Notes: a model not told the origin generated them from the letters alone. Counted from the stretch's first letter, positions 7,412 to 16,565 are shown. The stretch is 21,432 nt of DNA from Candidatus Latescibacterota bacterium (GCA_021295675.1 JAGWBY010000028.1:1-21432); one strand, 5' to 3'. A program made the numbers and translations.

Positions 7412-8208
7412 CCCCCGAACAGCGCTATTTATTCGACATCAACGGCTATTTGCACCTTCCCAATGTACTCAGTGCCAGTGAACTAGCCGGCGCCCGAGCA
7501 GCCATAGATCGCTATATAGCCACACCCGACGACGAGCTGCCCGAGGGCTTTTTCCGCTCCGACGACGGCAAGTCCTACGCCAACGGCTTTGCTTTCGACA
7601 AGGCGCTCGAATCCCTGATCTTCCACCCCACCCTGTGGCCTATCATCAAGGAGTTCACCCACGATCGGCCCGCTTTTTCCCGGGGAACCCTGTTGGTAGA
7701 TAGCCACCAGCACGAGCCGTTGCGCCTGCATTGTGCCCGCGAGGACTTTGGCTGGCAAAGCACTCGCTACGACACTCGCGAGGACCGCATTTTCTGCGAC
7801 GATTTCGTCATCTTCCCCTATTTCGACGACGTCTTCCCAAGTGACGGCGGCTTGTTGGTGGTCCCAGGCTCGCACAAAGCGGCGTTTGCGCGTCCGCCCA
7901 GCCTGTTCAACGGCGGCGTCACCGCCCATCTGGAAGATTTGCCCGTTGGAGTCGTCAATGTGACGCCACGGGCCGGAGACGCCGTAGTAATGACGGAAAT
8001 GCTGGCCCACGGGACCTTGCAATGGAAGCCCAAAGATCGCCTACGCCGTACCTTGGTATTGCGCTACCGGCCCCAATTCAAGGGCCAAGCCGCGGTCCCG
8101 GAAATCCTCCATGACCGCTTGTCGCCTCAGACTAGAGAACTGATGGCCCCGGCCCACTATTCCCATGTCAAGGAGGTCGTCAAAGAGGACGTGGTACGGC
8201 TCACTTAA
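7408..8208 (+). CDS. Phytanoyl-CoA dioxygenase (PhyH) family protein
   Basis: Putative non-heme Fe(II)/2-oxoglutarate-dependent oxygenase, 266 aa. The N-terminus has the family FDINGYLHLPNVLSASEL pattern. The core has SDGGLLVVPGSHKAAF (about 145-160), then GDAVVMTEMLAHGTLQW with the distal His201 and RRTLVLRY for 2-oxoglutarate contact. The proximal H-x-D iron motif is not clear: His108 in RLHCARED is the nearest candidate, and the position before CDDFVIF, where I remember many homologues carrying His (IHCG), is Phe129. Activity is therefore less certain than family membership. The start overlaps the DHH gene (ATGA). Such enzymes are strongly expanded in Latescibacterota and Poribacteria-like genomes (remembered, not checked). 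Confidence 0.87.
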   Translation: MTPEQRYLFDINGYLHLPNVLSASELAGARAAIDRYIATPDDELPEGFFRSDDGKSYANGFAFDKALESLIFHPTLWPIIKEFTHDRPAFSRGTLLVDSHQHEPLRLHCAREDFGWQSTRYDTREDRIFCDDFVIFPYFDDVFPSDGGLLVVPGSHKAAFARPPSLFNGGVTAHLEDLPVGVVNVTPRAGDAVVMTEMLAHGTLQWKPKDRLRRTLVLRYRPQFKGQAAVPEILHDRLSPQTRELMAPAHYSHVKEVVKEDVVRLT

Positions 8209-8226
8209 ACAAAATCAAAACCAACC

Positions 8227-8267
8227 AAAACGGGCACCTGCAATGAGTCGCAAGTGCCCGTTTTTTT
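8227..8267. terminator. Rho-independent terminator shared by the PhyH gene and tRNA-Lys
   Basis: An 11-bp stem (AAAACGGGCAC with GTGCCCGTTTT) is extended by an inner TGC/GCA pairing, with TTTTTTT at 8261-8267 on the plus strand. On the minus strand the stem is followed by a shorter T-rich stretch (TTTTGGTTGG). It lies 18 nt after the PhyH stop and touches the encoded CCA end of the tRNA, so it probably works in both directions. Confidence 0.9.
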
Positions 8268-8342
8268 GGTGAGCCCACTGGGAGTCGAACCCAGGACCTA
8301 CGGATTAAAAGTCCGGTGCTCTACCAGCTGAGCTATAGGCTC
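8267..8342 (-). tRNA. tRNA-Lys (anticodon UUU)
   Basis: The minus strand folds into a complete 76-nt cloverleaf. The acceptor stem is GAGCCTA/TGGGCTC with one G-U pair. The D arm has AGCTCAGCTGGTAGAGC, and the T arm has GGTTCGACTCC. The anticodon loop CTTTTAA gives UUU, which reads AAA/AAG lysine codons. The 3' CCA is encoded. It stands alone, with the terminator directly at its 3' side. Confidence 0.97.
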
Positions 8343-8364
8343 TAGTCGGCGCTGTATCTAATTA

Positions 8365-8393
8365 AAAATATGCGGTTTGCGTATCCATCGCAA
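8365..8393 (-). promoter_or_regulatory. Candidate sigma70-type promoter for tRNA-Lys
   Basis: On the minus strand TTGCGA (8393-8388) and TATTTT (8370-8365) are separated by 17 nt. This would start transcription about 15-16 nt before the mature 5' end of the tRNA. No other promoter-like pair is seen in the 108 nt between the tRNA and the discoidin gene. Confidence 0.45.
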
Positions 8394-8450
8394 GGCTTCC
8401 CACCCCACGCGGCGGCTTTTGCCCTAGGCCAGCAGTACCTGCTAATAAAT

Positions 8451-10476
8451 TCAGTAAGCCAAAGCGATGATTTTGGTCGTTTTCTGCGTCTGCGCGTCCC
8501 CTTGCACTTCCATCCGCAAAATGTAGTTTCCCGGCGCAGCCATCTGTCCGAATTCGTCCTGGCCATCCCAACTCAATGTTATCGGCCCGGCTGTTTGCTG
8601 CTGGTCGTGCAGCACCCGGACTTTTCGTCCGCTCAGATCGTAAAGTGCCACGTGTAGCAAGCGGGGTTGGAGGATGTTCAACAGGGCGAATTCTATCTGC
8701 AGCAAATCGCCGATGCCATCGCCGTTGGGGGTCACGAGTGCGGCCGACAACGCGAGTCCGTCAATTAACGCAGAGCCGACCGGCAGCGATACGGCTATCG
8801 CTTCGCTAGCAACCGCGTCGCTGGCATCGCCCACATCCACCCGTTGCCTTATCTGTTGCTCTCCTCGACCACTGGCCAAGAACGCCTCAAAGGGCATCTG
8901 TTGGCGGTATATCGTGCTGGCGAAGTCAAGCTCGATCAACCCGGACCGGACGAACGGGTCGGTAAAGGCGATGTCCAATCCGCCGTCTACTCGGGTGACC
9001 TCCGCGTCCAATACCTGCCCCGCAAAGCGGATCTCACCAAGCTCAATATCTGCTCCTGAACGCATGAGCAACTGATCGAAACCCGTGCTGCCAGCACCCA
9101 TGTTCCAACCAAGATAATAGGTAAACTCCGTGCGCTGCCCTGGTTGGGCCTGGATCGGGTAGATTTCCGCTCGCGTTGCCGCGGCCAAAGGCTCGGCGTA
9201 GCTGAGGACCAGCTCGTCGAGGACCGCCCCCTGCATCGGATCTTCACTGACCAAATAAGCCTGCAATTGAACGAAACGCCTCGGCGTCGGCGAGAGAAAA
9301 CCCCGATCCGACCGCTCGTACGCCTGACTCCAGATACTCCAATCGTCGCCGGGCGAACGGACGGTATCAATTCGGCCTTTGAAACTGGGGATTAGCTTGT
9401 CGTATCTCCTTTCGGTTACTTCCTTGCCGTTTTTGTCGTGGAAGACATAGGACTCCTGCAACAGATTGCCCGTCCGCGAGCGAATCTCTACGCGGGTCCC
9501 CTCAGGGGTCTCGACCTGCCAACTCAACGCCGTGGCATTGCGCACCGCCCCCAAGTCGTAGATCGGGGATTGCATAATGGTGCCAGCGGGATAGCCTTCG
9601 CCAAAAACCTGGAATTCGGCCGTCGTGCCTGTGATGCAACACTGCCTGTTTGGATAGCGCATCCGCAGATAGCGCAGCGGTCGGAGGGAGAACTGCTCTT
9701 CAAAGTGGACGATATCGCGCAAGTTGCGGGGATGTTCGGGCAACTCCCCTAGGACCTGCCAGCGCAGCGATCCGTCCGGCGCCAGTGATCCGTCCGACCC
9801 CCAGATGATATACCAAGGGAAGTGAATGGCGTTGCGCCGAGTCCAGCGCCAGTCAACGCTGCTGGGCGCGATGCCGGCCAGATCACCCAAAATCCGCACC
9901 CGATCCACCCAGTACAGGGCACCCAAGTCAAAGGTAAATTCAGTGTCGCCCGGTTGGGAAAACCCATAGTAGCGCCAACTCGACACGATATCGCCGTCGA
10001 TCAGCGCGTTGCTATTGCCCGTTGACTCGTAGCCTTCGGCCCGCGTGCCGATTTCGTTGAGGATATCGACTTGACCGCCGCGTTCTCGCATCCCCAGCGA
10101 GATATTGTCCCCCACGGCCTCCACCTCAATCGAGCTAATCCCCGCTCCTTCAGTGGGCAAGTCCACTTCGATGCGAATGAATTGCAGCGGTTTAAGGCCG
10201 TATTCGATGACCAACTCGCGCTGCTGGTTGAAGCTGTAGCGGAAGCGATCGCTATAGCGCACAATGCTCGGCAGGGGTAGGCCGGTCGAATCAAAAAAGC
10301 GCTCGCCATTGGATAGCAGGACCTGAAAAAGCTCCAGCGGCGGCCCCTCTTCCCTGAGCCGCAAGACCACGCGCCGCGCGGAAACGACGCGGCCCAGATC
10401 GATCTCGACGTACATGTTTTCGGGATCGTCTCAGCAAGGCCCGAACAACAAACCCCAATTCGCGTTGATTTTTCAT
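8451..10476 (-). CDS. Discoidin-domain secreted protein with FlgD-like C-terminal domain, N-terminus disrupted
   Basis: Probably an exported carbohydrate- or surface-binding protein. The open frame (from ATG 10415, 654 aa) begins inside a discoidin (F5/8 type C) domain at MYVEIDLGRVVSARRVVLRL. A second discoidin-like unit covers about residues 110-270 (SNALIDGDIVSSWRYYGF, EFTFDLGALYWVDRVRI). A long beta-rich region follows. The last 100 residues start with LVTPNGDGIGDLL and contain VALYDLSGRKVRVL and PGNYILRMEV, a FlgD-Ig/gliding-type C-terminal domain often linked to secretion or surface attachment. In frame, a TGA lies just upstream of 10415. A plausible real start with GGAAG spacing is ATG 10476 (MKNQRELGFVVRALL), which looks like the beginning of a signal peptide but is out of frame. 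A segment between them seems deleted near 10430. Last gene of the minus-strand block. Confidence 0.82.
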
Positions 10477-10508
10477 GGTGAGACTTCCGCGAATAGATAT
10501 AAGATACC

Positions 10509-11519
10509 CTACCCCACGCGATACTTCTCCATAGCTTCCATGTCTAGTTCAACACCCAGCCCGGGCGCGTCCGGCACGGAGACGAAGCCATCCACCGGCG
10601 TCAGCGCACCGCCGATCAGGTCGTTCTCGCGCGTGAAATGCAGGCTGTCAGAGGGGATGGTCGCATTGGGGATGGTCGCGTGGACGTGTGTGCCATACGC
10701 GCCCGACACGCCTAGCCCCAACCCCACGACCTGCAACCAGACCGGCATCCCGGCCGCTGCGGCCATGCCGGCGCAGGTCTGCGCACTCTCGACGCTGCCG
10801 CCCAGATTGAAGCAATCGGCCGCCTCGGCGCGGATCGCACTCAGCACCATCTGCGGGTCGCCTAAATGGGGCGCAAGCCGGATGCGGGTGTGGCGGCGAA
10901 AGTCGCGGTACTGATGCCAGCCCGGCAAGTATTGGAAGGGATCCTCAAACGCCTCGATGTTATACGGCTCTAATGACTCGGCCAGCCGCAGGCTGGTGCT
11001 CAAATCGCCGAAAGTGAAATTCGGATCGACGATAATGCCGTAGTCCGGGCCAGCGGCTTTGGTCATCAACCTGACGGTCTCGACGATGTTCCAAGGCCGC
11101 GCCTTGAGCTTGTGAGTCTTGAACCCTCGCTTGACCCCTTCCTCGGCCATGGCGGCGAATTCTCGTGGCTCTAGCGGCGGCGACCACCAGCCCACCGGCA
11201 CTTTGTCCCAGTGCTTGGACCCCATCAGCTTCCAAGCTGGCACCCCGAGGGCCTTGCCGACGATGTCGTACAGGGCCATGATCATCGCCCCGCCCTTGTC
11301 GCCCAGATTGACCTGCATGGGATCAAGGCCGATCCATTCGGCCTCCAAGCTAGCCAACGAGCCGCCGCGCCCCCCTTCGCCCACTCCATATATCCCTTTG
11401 TCGGTATGCACCTTAATCAGGCTGATGGGCTGTTCCAAGTAATGGCCGGGACGACTCTTTTCGATTGAGGGAATATGCGGCACTGCGGTGACAAACTCTT
11501 CGATCTGGGTGATTTTCAC
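10509..11519 (-). CDS. Enolase-superfamily (mandelate racemase/muconate lactonizing enzyme) protein
   Basis: 336 aa, cytoplasmic TIM-barrel enzyme likely acting on a sugar acid or related carboxylate by proton abstraction. Visible features: KLK (Lys137, Lys139) as the K-x-K base on the second strand; metal ligands Asp165 in IIVDPNF and Glu192 in AFEDPF; a third-ligand region LAPHLGDPQ with Asp221. The sixth-strand position that is Lys in MLE-type enzymes reads CFNLGG, so this is not a canonical MLE. No dehydratase-type His-Asp dyad is obvious. Substrate unknown. GTG 11519 follows GGGAGG, which is embedded in the last codons of the preceding gene, whose stop is only 2 nt away, so the two enolase-superfamily genes are translationally coupled. 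Confidence 0.88.
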   Translation of the reverse strand: MKITQIEEFVTAVPHIPSIEKSRPGHYLEQPISLIKVHTDKGIYGVGEGGRGGSLASLEAEWIGLDPMQVNLGDKGGAMIMALYDIVGKALGVPAWKLMGSKHWDKVPVGWWSPPLEPREFAAMAEEGVKRGFKTHKLKARPWNIVETVRLMTKAAGPDYGIIVDPNFTFGDLSTSLRLAESLEPYNIEAFEDPFQYLPGWHQYRDFRRHTRIRLAPHLGDPQMVLSAIRAEAADCFNLGGSVESAQTCAGMAAAAGMPVWLQVVGLGLGVSGAYGTHVHATIPNATIPSDSLHFTRENDLIGGALTPVDGFVSVPDAPGLGVELDMEAMEKYRVG

Positions 11520-11521
11520 GG

Positions 11522-12725
11522 TTAAACCTCCCTTAGCCAGTCCTCGGGGATGTCGATCCCAAAGCCGGGACCTTTGGGTAGCCCGAGCAAACCATTATGT
11601 GGCACATTGGTCCCCGGTGGAACCTTGTAGTGTCGCTGTCCCGATTTTGAAGGCGTCCCGATATAGCACTCCGCCAACGGCACTCCGGGCAGAGATCCGA
11701 TAAAAAACTCGATCAGCGGGGTATTGGGCATAGCCGCTGTCCAGTGCTGACCATACGGGTCGTTGCCCCCAGTGTGGAGGCACATCTGGACGCCTTGCGC
11801 ATCGGCGTAGTGAGCCAGTTTCATCGCCTCGGTAAAGCCCCCTATCCAGTAGATATCGGCTTGGATCAAATCGACAAGCCGCTCCTGAACGGCCCTCATA
11901 CCTAGATGGCGAGTGGACCAGTGCTCGCCGTCAGCCAGCGTCTGCCAAGGCACGCGCTGGCGCAAGGCGCGGTGCCCTTCCCAGTCGTGGGGCATCAGCA
12001 TTTCCTCCATCCAGCGCATCCGATACGGCTTGAGCGCCTCGCAGAGGCGCACGGCAAAGTCGAGGTCAAAGGTCATCCAGCAATCGAGCATCAAATCGGC
12101 GTCTGGGCCAATTAACTCGCGGCACTTGGCCATCAGCTCGACCGTGCCGTCAATTCCGGCTTGGCCATCAACGGGTCCATAGGGACGGGCCAGCTTGAAT
12201 TTTTTGAAGCCCAACTCCAAGTACCAATCCACATCGTTACCGGTGGCGTAGACTTCCATCTGGGTGCGCTGCGGGCCTCCGGCCAGCCGATAGACGGGCT
12301 CGTCGAGGGTTTTGCCCCACAGGTCCCACAGCGCCAGATCGACCCCAGCGACCGCCCGCGCCGTAAGCCCTTCGTTGCCAAAGGAGAGCGTCCCCCGCCA
12401 CATGCGATCATTGCACAGATCGATGGCACCCACTTCCTGCCCAACGACTAAGGGGAGCTAGGCACTCGGAGATAATCGGCTGGGTCGCATGGCCCGAATC
12501 CGTGCGGCCCAAGCCAAAGGTGCCGTCCTCGGCGATGGCCTTAACCCAGATCGTCCCTCCCGGCTTGGGCATGAGCCGCTCCTCGGGCGCGAATTTATCC
12601 ATCGGCGTGGCCTGCTTAGGAGCCCAAAGCCATGACTGCTCGCGCAGCGGTCGCGTCCCCTCTTCACTAGGTGATGGAGGCAATAATTCAAAAGTCTGTA
12701 TGGCAACTATTTTATTGGCACACAT
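11522..12725 (-). CDS. L-rhamnonate dehydratase-like enolase-superfamily enzyme, frameshifted near 12449
   Basis: Would dehydrate an aldonic acid (L-rhamnonate or a relative) to the 2-keto-3-deoxy acid. The N-terminal capping domain (ATG 12725; KIVAIQTFELLPPSP, then GTIWVKAIAEDGTFGLGRTD) reads to SECLAPL. The barrel domain continues in another frame as VVGQEVGAIDLCNDRM to the stop at 11522. One extra base (12449, next to CTT) explains the shift. Motifs match the RhmD branch: Asp in LMLDCWM, Glu in WMEEML, Glu in DGEHWS as metal ligands, and the His-Asp dyad in LIQADIYWIGGF and CLHTGGNDPYGQHW; KLARPYGPVDG is also typical. Total about 401 aa, normal for the family. No Shine-Dalgarno is visible before ATG 12725, where the DNA becomes AT-rich. 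Confidence 0.85.
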
Positions 12726-12789
12726 AATGTTATGTATAAAAAATTACAACAAAAATTAAGTGACAATCAACGCGGCTGATAGCGATCCC

Positions 12790-12905
12790 GCACTGGATGT
12801 TTCTGCGCCCGAGCAAATAACCGCTGCCAAGGGTACCTCGACGACGCTCCGCTCGACATCTACGACTTTTACGGGTTGCCTTCTGAAGTTAGGTTGGCAT
12901 ATCCA
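12790..12905 (+). pseudogene. Remnant of a LigB/DOPA-type class III extradiol dioxygenase
   Basis: On the plus strand, the frame at 12846-12905 reads APLDIYDFYGLPSEVRLAYP. This closely fits the signature 'TIYDFYGFPxELYxxxYPAPG' of class III (LigB, 4,5-DOPA-type) ring-opening dioxygenases. Just upstream, in a different frame, SAPEQITAAKG resembles the preceding strand (VTAxxxP) of the same family. Nothing else of the gene is present; similarity stops near 12905, about where the opposing oxidoreductase gene ends (12914). It occupies most of the 188-nt gap between two minus-strand genes. Family recall is from memory, so this is tentative. Confidence 0.4.
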
Positions 12906-12913
12906 TTTGCTTC

Positions 12914-13942
12914 TTACAGTTCGAGTTGGCACCCTCGCTCAGCCGCACCGTACGCCGCATCGACAAAGCGCATAGCCTGCCAGGCATCGTCGCCGCTAGT
13001 GATAAAAGCACCCTGTCCACGGCTGGCAGCGACAAAGTCGGCGATAAAATCCAATCCGGCCGCTCCACCGTATCCAGGGGCCTCGCCGACCGAGAGGTCG
13101 AATTGGCGGTACTCGTCCTCGGCCCAGCCCTCGGCTTGGCTCTGGACAGTGAGCCGATCGCCGCGCCCATCCCAATCTTGCATCATCCAAGTCGCATCCC
13201 CTGCGGTTCCCCTGAAACACAAGTAGATATCGCCGTAGCGGCGCGGCAGGACATAGCCGGCGTGGAGACTGCCTAGCGCACCATTGTCCATGCGGAATGA
13301 AGCGGCGAGTACGTCCTCGACGTCAATGTCAGTACCGCTCAGAGTCGCCTTGTGGGCGCTGACGCTCCGGTATTCTAGGCCGCTGATATGGCGGATCAAA
13401 TCGACCGTGTGGATGGCCAGCCAATGCAGGATTCCCCCGCCCGCCTGTGCTCGGTCAAAGAGCCAGTGGTTCGGGTTCCGTTGCTGGACGGTGCTGGTGA
13501 CCATCCTCCCCTCGATGGAGACGATGCGGCCTAGGACGCCGGCGGCGACGAGTTCGCGCATCTTGCCGGCAATCGGGTGACAGCGGTTCAAAAAGGCCGT
13601 CGCCCACAAGACCTGCTTTGCGGCGGCGATTTCGTTGAGACGGGCGATGTCAGCGGCCGTGCGCGCGACCGGTTTCTCGGCAATGACCGGCACGCCGGCC
13701 TGTAAAAGCCGCGCGATGAGGTCTGGCGCTTGGTCGTTGCGCGTGCACGCTATAGCTAATCCCAGCTTCTCGTCCGCCAATAGCGCGTCTAGGTTACTAT
13801 ACACCTGATCGACGTCAGTGCATTCTTCGGCCGTACAAACGACTAACCGGCCCACCGCCTCGCAGTGCTGTAGCGAGGTCAGCCACCCCTTGCTGTGGGG
13901 ATTGTCCAGCCCGACGAGGGCCGCACATACTTTATCCGTCAT
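12914..13942 (-). CDS. Gfo/Idh/MocA-family oxidoreductase (first of two)
   Basis: NAD(P)-dependent oxidoreductase acting on a sugar or sugar derivative, 342 aa. The N-terminal Rossmann segment is ALVGLDNPHSKGW, an atypical nucleotide loop without GxGxxG. The catalytic EKP is at residues 89-91 (VPVIAEKPVART). The C-terminal domain has AGGGILHWLAIHTVDL with His178 and Asp181. The frame is open up to 14077, but ATG 13942 is chosen: it starts at the Rossmann fold, and residues before it are the neighbouring gene read out of frame. The ATG overlaps the stop of the upstream oxidoreductase by 11 nt (ATGACGGATAA), so the two are coupled. Cofactor and substrate specificity cannot be read from the sequence. 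Confidence 0.9.
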   Translation of the reverse strand: MTDKVCAALVGLDNPHSKGWLTSLQHCEAVGRLVVCTAEECTDVDQVYSNLDALLADEKLGLAIACTRNDQAPDLIARLLQAGVPVIAEKPVARTAADIARLNEIAAAKQVLWATAFLNRCHPIAGKMRELVAAGVLGRIVSIEGRMVTSTVQQRNPNHWLFDRAQAGGGILHWLAIHTVDLIRHISGLEYRSVSAHKATLSGTDIDVEDVLAASFRMDNGALGSLHAGYVLPRRYGDIYLCFRGTAGDATWMMQDWDGRGDRLTVQSQAEGWAEDEYRQFDLSVGEAPGYGGAAGLDFIADFVAASRGQGAFITSGDDAWQAMRFVDAAYGAAERGCQLEL

Positions 13943-14918
13943 AGTAATCCACCACCTTTCCTTCCCGCGCCGAGCAGTAGATGTTTTCCAATAGCGCCAC
14001 CGTGCGGCGGCCCTCGCGGCCATCCACCCGCAGGGAGGTCCCGTTCTCAAGGGCCGAGACCACGTCCTCGACGACATTGGTCAGCGGATTATCCATAGCC
14101 AGTAGCTTCTCTTCCAGCCCATCGCCAAAAACGCGCATCTCACCCGACAGCGCGGCATCCAGCAACACCCCTCCTTCGCTGCCGTGTACTTCTGCGCTAA
14201 AGTAGGGGCTTGCCGGGAAGGTCGTCGTGCCCAGGATGCCTCCCTTAGCACCGCTCTCGAAATTCAAAATGGCCTGGCCAATATCCTCGGTCTCAATGTC
14301 GTGGTTCATGATCGCGATCTCGCCATAGACGGTCTTGGGCACGCCCATGAACCACAGCAGGAGATCGATCAGGTGCGACCCCTGATTGGCCAGCGACCCG
14401 CCCCCGTCCATCGCCCAAGTGCCGCGCCAGCCGCCGCCGTGTTCAAAGTACTCCTGTGAACGAAACCACTTAAAGCGCACCTCACCGAGGATGGGCTTGC
14501 CCAATAGGCCCTGCTTGAGGGCTTCGGCGACGCGGTAATTATTGTCAACGTAGCGGCTTTGGTAATCGACGCCGAGCAAGAGGCCGCCCGCATCGGCTGC
14601 GGCGATCAACTCGTCACAGGCTTTGGTACTGACGTCCATAGGCTTGGTAGTGATTACGTGCTTGCCGGCTCTGAGCACCTCGACGCCGATGGATGCGTGC
14701 AGCCCGCTCGGGGTCATCACCAGCACGACATCCACATCGCCCCGCCCCAAGGCGTCTTCAAGGGCTGTACACCACGCACAGCCCATTTCCTCGCCTACTT
14801 GGCGGGCCAAGCCCTCGTTGAGATCGACGACCACGCGCAGTTCGGCCCCTGCGGTCTCAGCCACTTGCCGGGCGCGATTGCGCCCCATGCCCAGCCCTAC
14901 AACAGCAAATCCGGTCAT
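13932..14918 (-). CDS. Gfo/Idh/MocA-family oxidoreductase (second of two)
   Basis: 328 aa, complete. The classical nucleotide loop VVGLGMGR (residues 6-13) is followed by the acidic end of strand beta-2 (VVVDLNE). The usual EKP is TKP (91-93), keeping the catalytic Lys. MDGGGSLANQGSHLIDLLLW carries His182 and Asp185. The C-terminal part includes DNPLTNVVEDVVSALENG and ends GKVVDYYDG. ATG 14918 is preceded by AAAGAGGAG with good spacing; the open frame continues upstream to 15170 but only as shadow of the CRTAC1 gene. It lies 56 nt after CRTAC1 and overlaps the next oxidoreductase by 11 nt. Two paralogous but clearly different oxidoreductases in tandem suggest successive or reversible steps on one sugar. 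Confidence 0.92.
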   Translation of the reverse strand: MTGFAVVGLGMGRNRARQVAETAGAELRVVVDLNEGLARQVGEEMGCAWCTALEDALGRGDVDVVLVMTPSGLHASIGVEVLRAGKHVITTKPMDVSTKACDELIAAADAGGLLLGVDYQSRYVDNNYRVAEALKQGLLGKPILGEVRFKWFRSQEYFEHGGGWRGTWAMDGGGSLANQGSHLIDLLLWFMGVPKTVYGEIAIMNHDIETEDIGQAILNFESGAKGGILGTTTFPASPYFSAEVHGSEGGVLLDAALSGEMRVFGDGLEEKLLAMDNPLTNVVEDVVSALENGTSLRVDGREGRRTVALLENIYCSAREGKVVDYYDG

Positions 14919-14974
14919 ATCGCTTGCTCCTCTTTGATTGGTCGGCTGAATAATAGACGGGAGTGCGGTGGTCG

Positions 14975-16565
14975 TCAATTTTCCACTACGTGCAACCGCT
15001 GGTTCGCTGCTAGGTCTTCGAACACTTGTATTCCCCCGGCCGGCCAGTGAATTTCCAGTCGCTCGATGCGCTCGGCTGTTCCCAATCCGAACACGGGGTC
15101 GCGCTGACTGGTCGAGAGGAAACCCGACCCCGCCTTTACTTCCCTGAGTTGCCGCCGACCGCCGGCCCATAGATACAGGCGGGCACCAATGCCGTCGCGG
15201 TTGCTCTGTCGGCCCTCCAGCGCGACTACGAGATAGTTTCCTCCAGCACCGTCGTTGCGCAGCAGAGTGAAGCGGCGGCCGTTGTTGACGAGGGCAATGT
15301 CCAAATCGCCATCTTGGTCGATGTCCCCAAAGGAGGAGCCGCGCACCACGTAGGAAGCGGCAAAAGCCGGACCGCTCTCAGCGGTCACTTCGCGGAAGAT
15401 ACCCGCGCCCCCATTGCGAAAGAGCTGCGCCTGTTGCGCGTAGGTCACCAACTCGTCGTATTCTTCAATGTTGTCGTGGACGTGGCCGTTGCCCACAAAC
15501 AGGTCGAGGTACCCGTCGTTGTCCGAGTCGAAAAACCCCGTACCAAAACCAAGGTAGTTCAAGCTGAGGTCGCCGAGGCCGGCCTTGAAGCTGATCTCGG
15601 AGTAAAACGAGCCATCGTTGCGATATAGCCCGTTATTTTCTAACTGGTAGTTGGTGACGAAGAGGTCCAAGTCGCCGTCCTGGTCTATATCGCCGGCATC
15701 GACGCCCATACCCGCTTGGCTAGCCCCGTCCGCACTCAGCGCGGTCCCGGCCAGCAAACCGGTCTCGGCAAAGGTGCCGTCGCCTTGGTTAACGTAGTGG
15801 AAATTGGGCGTTAAGTCGTTGGCCACGTACAGGTCGGGGTCGCCGTCCCCATCGTAGTCGCCAGCCACTGCGCCCAACCCATTGCCCTCACCCGTGATAC
15901 CCGCTTGGCGGCTGATCTCGGAAAAGACGCCGTGGCCCTCATTGCGGTAGAGAATATCCACAGTGGGTTCAAAGAGCCTCGGGTCGCAGTAGAAGCGTAG
16001 TCCCATGTCCTTGCGTCCGCACCAAAGCTGCTCCCCCAAGACAAATCGGACGTATTGCCCGACGAAGAGGTCGAGGTCGCCGTCGAGATCGTAGTCGAAC
16101 GCAACGGCGCTAGTCGTCCATCCTGCGTGTCCGAGGCCGGTCGCGTCCGTTGCATCGACATAACCACCCTCTACGCGCCGGTAGAACTGGTCTGGCCCCC
16201 ACGCCGTCAGGTAGAGATCCGGGAGACCGTCGCCATCGTAGTCGGCCGCGGCCACCCCCATACCATAGGAGATGCCGGGTGCGCCCGCTGCGCCATCCAC
16301 CCGAGCAAAGGCGCACCCGTCGTTGCGAAAGAGCTGATTAGAGGCTGTGCCCCGCCCCCGCTCCATGTCTCCGCTGTTGACCAAGTACAAGTCCCAATCT
16401 CCGTCATCGTCGTAGTCGAGAAAGGCACTGCCGGCACCATTGGTCTCGGGCAGGTTCTTCTCGGCAGAGGCCGAAATCAATGCCTAATTCGCGGGCGACC
16501 TCGACGAAGTGGCTCTGCCCATAGCTAACTGCCGACAGCAGGAGCACGAGGACCAAGGCACCCAC
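14975..16565 (-). CDS. CRTAC1-family secreted protein (FG-GAP/VCBS repeats + ASPIC/UnbV), frameshifted near 16470
   Basis: Exported calcium-binding beta-propeller protein. Seven DxDxDGxxDL-type loops are visible (DYDDDGDWDL, DYDGDGLPDL, DYDLDGDLDL, DYDGDGDPDL, DIDQDGDLDL, DSDNDGYLDL, DIDQDGDLDI), then an ASPIC/UnbV domain (NRDGIGARLYL, GSGFLSTSQRDPVFGLG, LEIHWPAGG). The Cys pair in WCGRKDMGLRFYCDP is typical of CRTAC1 proteins. The long frame starts without a signal peptide at about 16480. In another frame, GTG 16565 (after AGGGG) gives the signal peptide GALVLVLLLSAVSYGQS and then HFVEVARELGIDF. In relatives a 'xHxxG' stretch follows GIDF before EKNLPETNG, so a short piece seems missing at about 16465-16475. 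The GTG is 2 nt after the stop of the isomerase gene. Binding of glycans or cell surfaces is inferred. Confidence 0.88.

Noticed and set aside
8343..8571. Small open frames overlapping the tRNA flank and discoidin 3' end
   Set aside because: No ribosome-binding site or family features; shadows of the discoidin gene.
12726..12760. AT-rich stretch as promoter of the rhamnonate-dehydratase-like gene
   Set aside because: TATACA and TTGTCA are present on the minus strand, but 22 nt apart, and the -10 would be too close to the ATG; not convincing.
13943..14077. N-terminal extension of the first Gfo/Idh gene
   Set aside because: The residues are the neighbouring oxidoreductase read in another frame; ATG 13942 starts the fold.
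14919..15170. N-terminal extension of the second Gfo/Idh gene
   Set aside because: The open frame continues upstream, but the Rossmann fold starts at ATG 14918 with a good Shine-Dalgarno, and the extension only shadows the CRTAC1 gene.
15000..16480. Repeated GA(C/T)GGCGAC-like DNA units as a CRISPR or satellite
   Set aside because: They encode the DxDxDGxxD calcium loops of a beta-propeller at irregular spacing; a protein-level repeat only.
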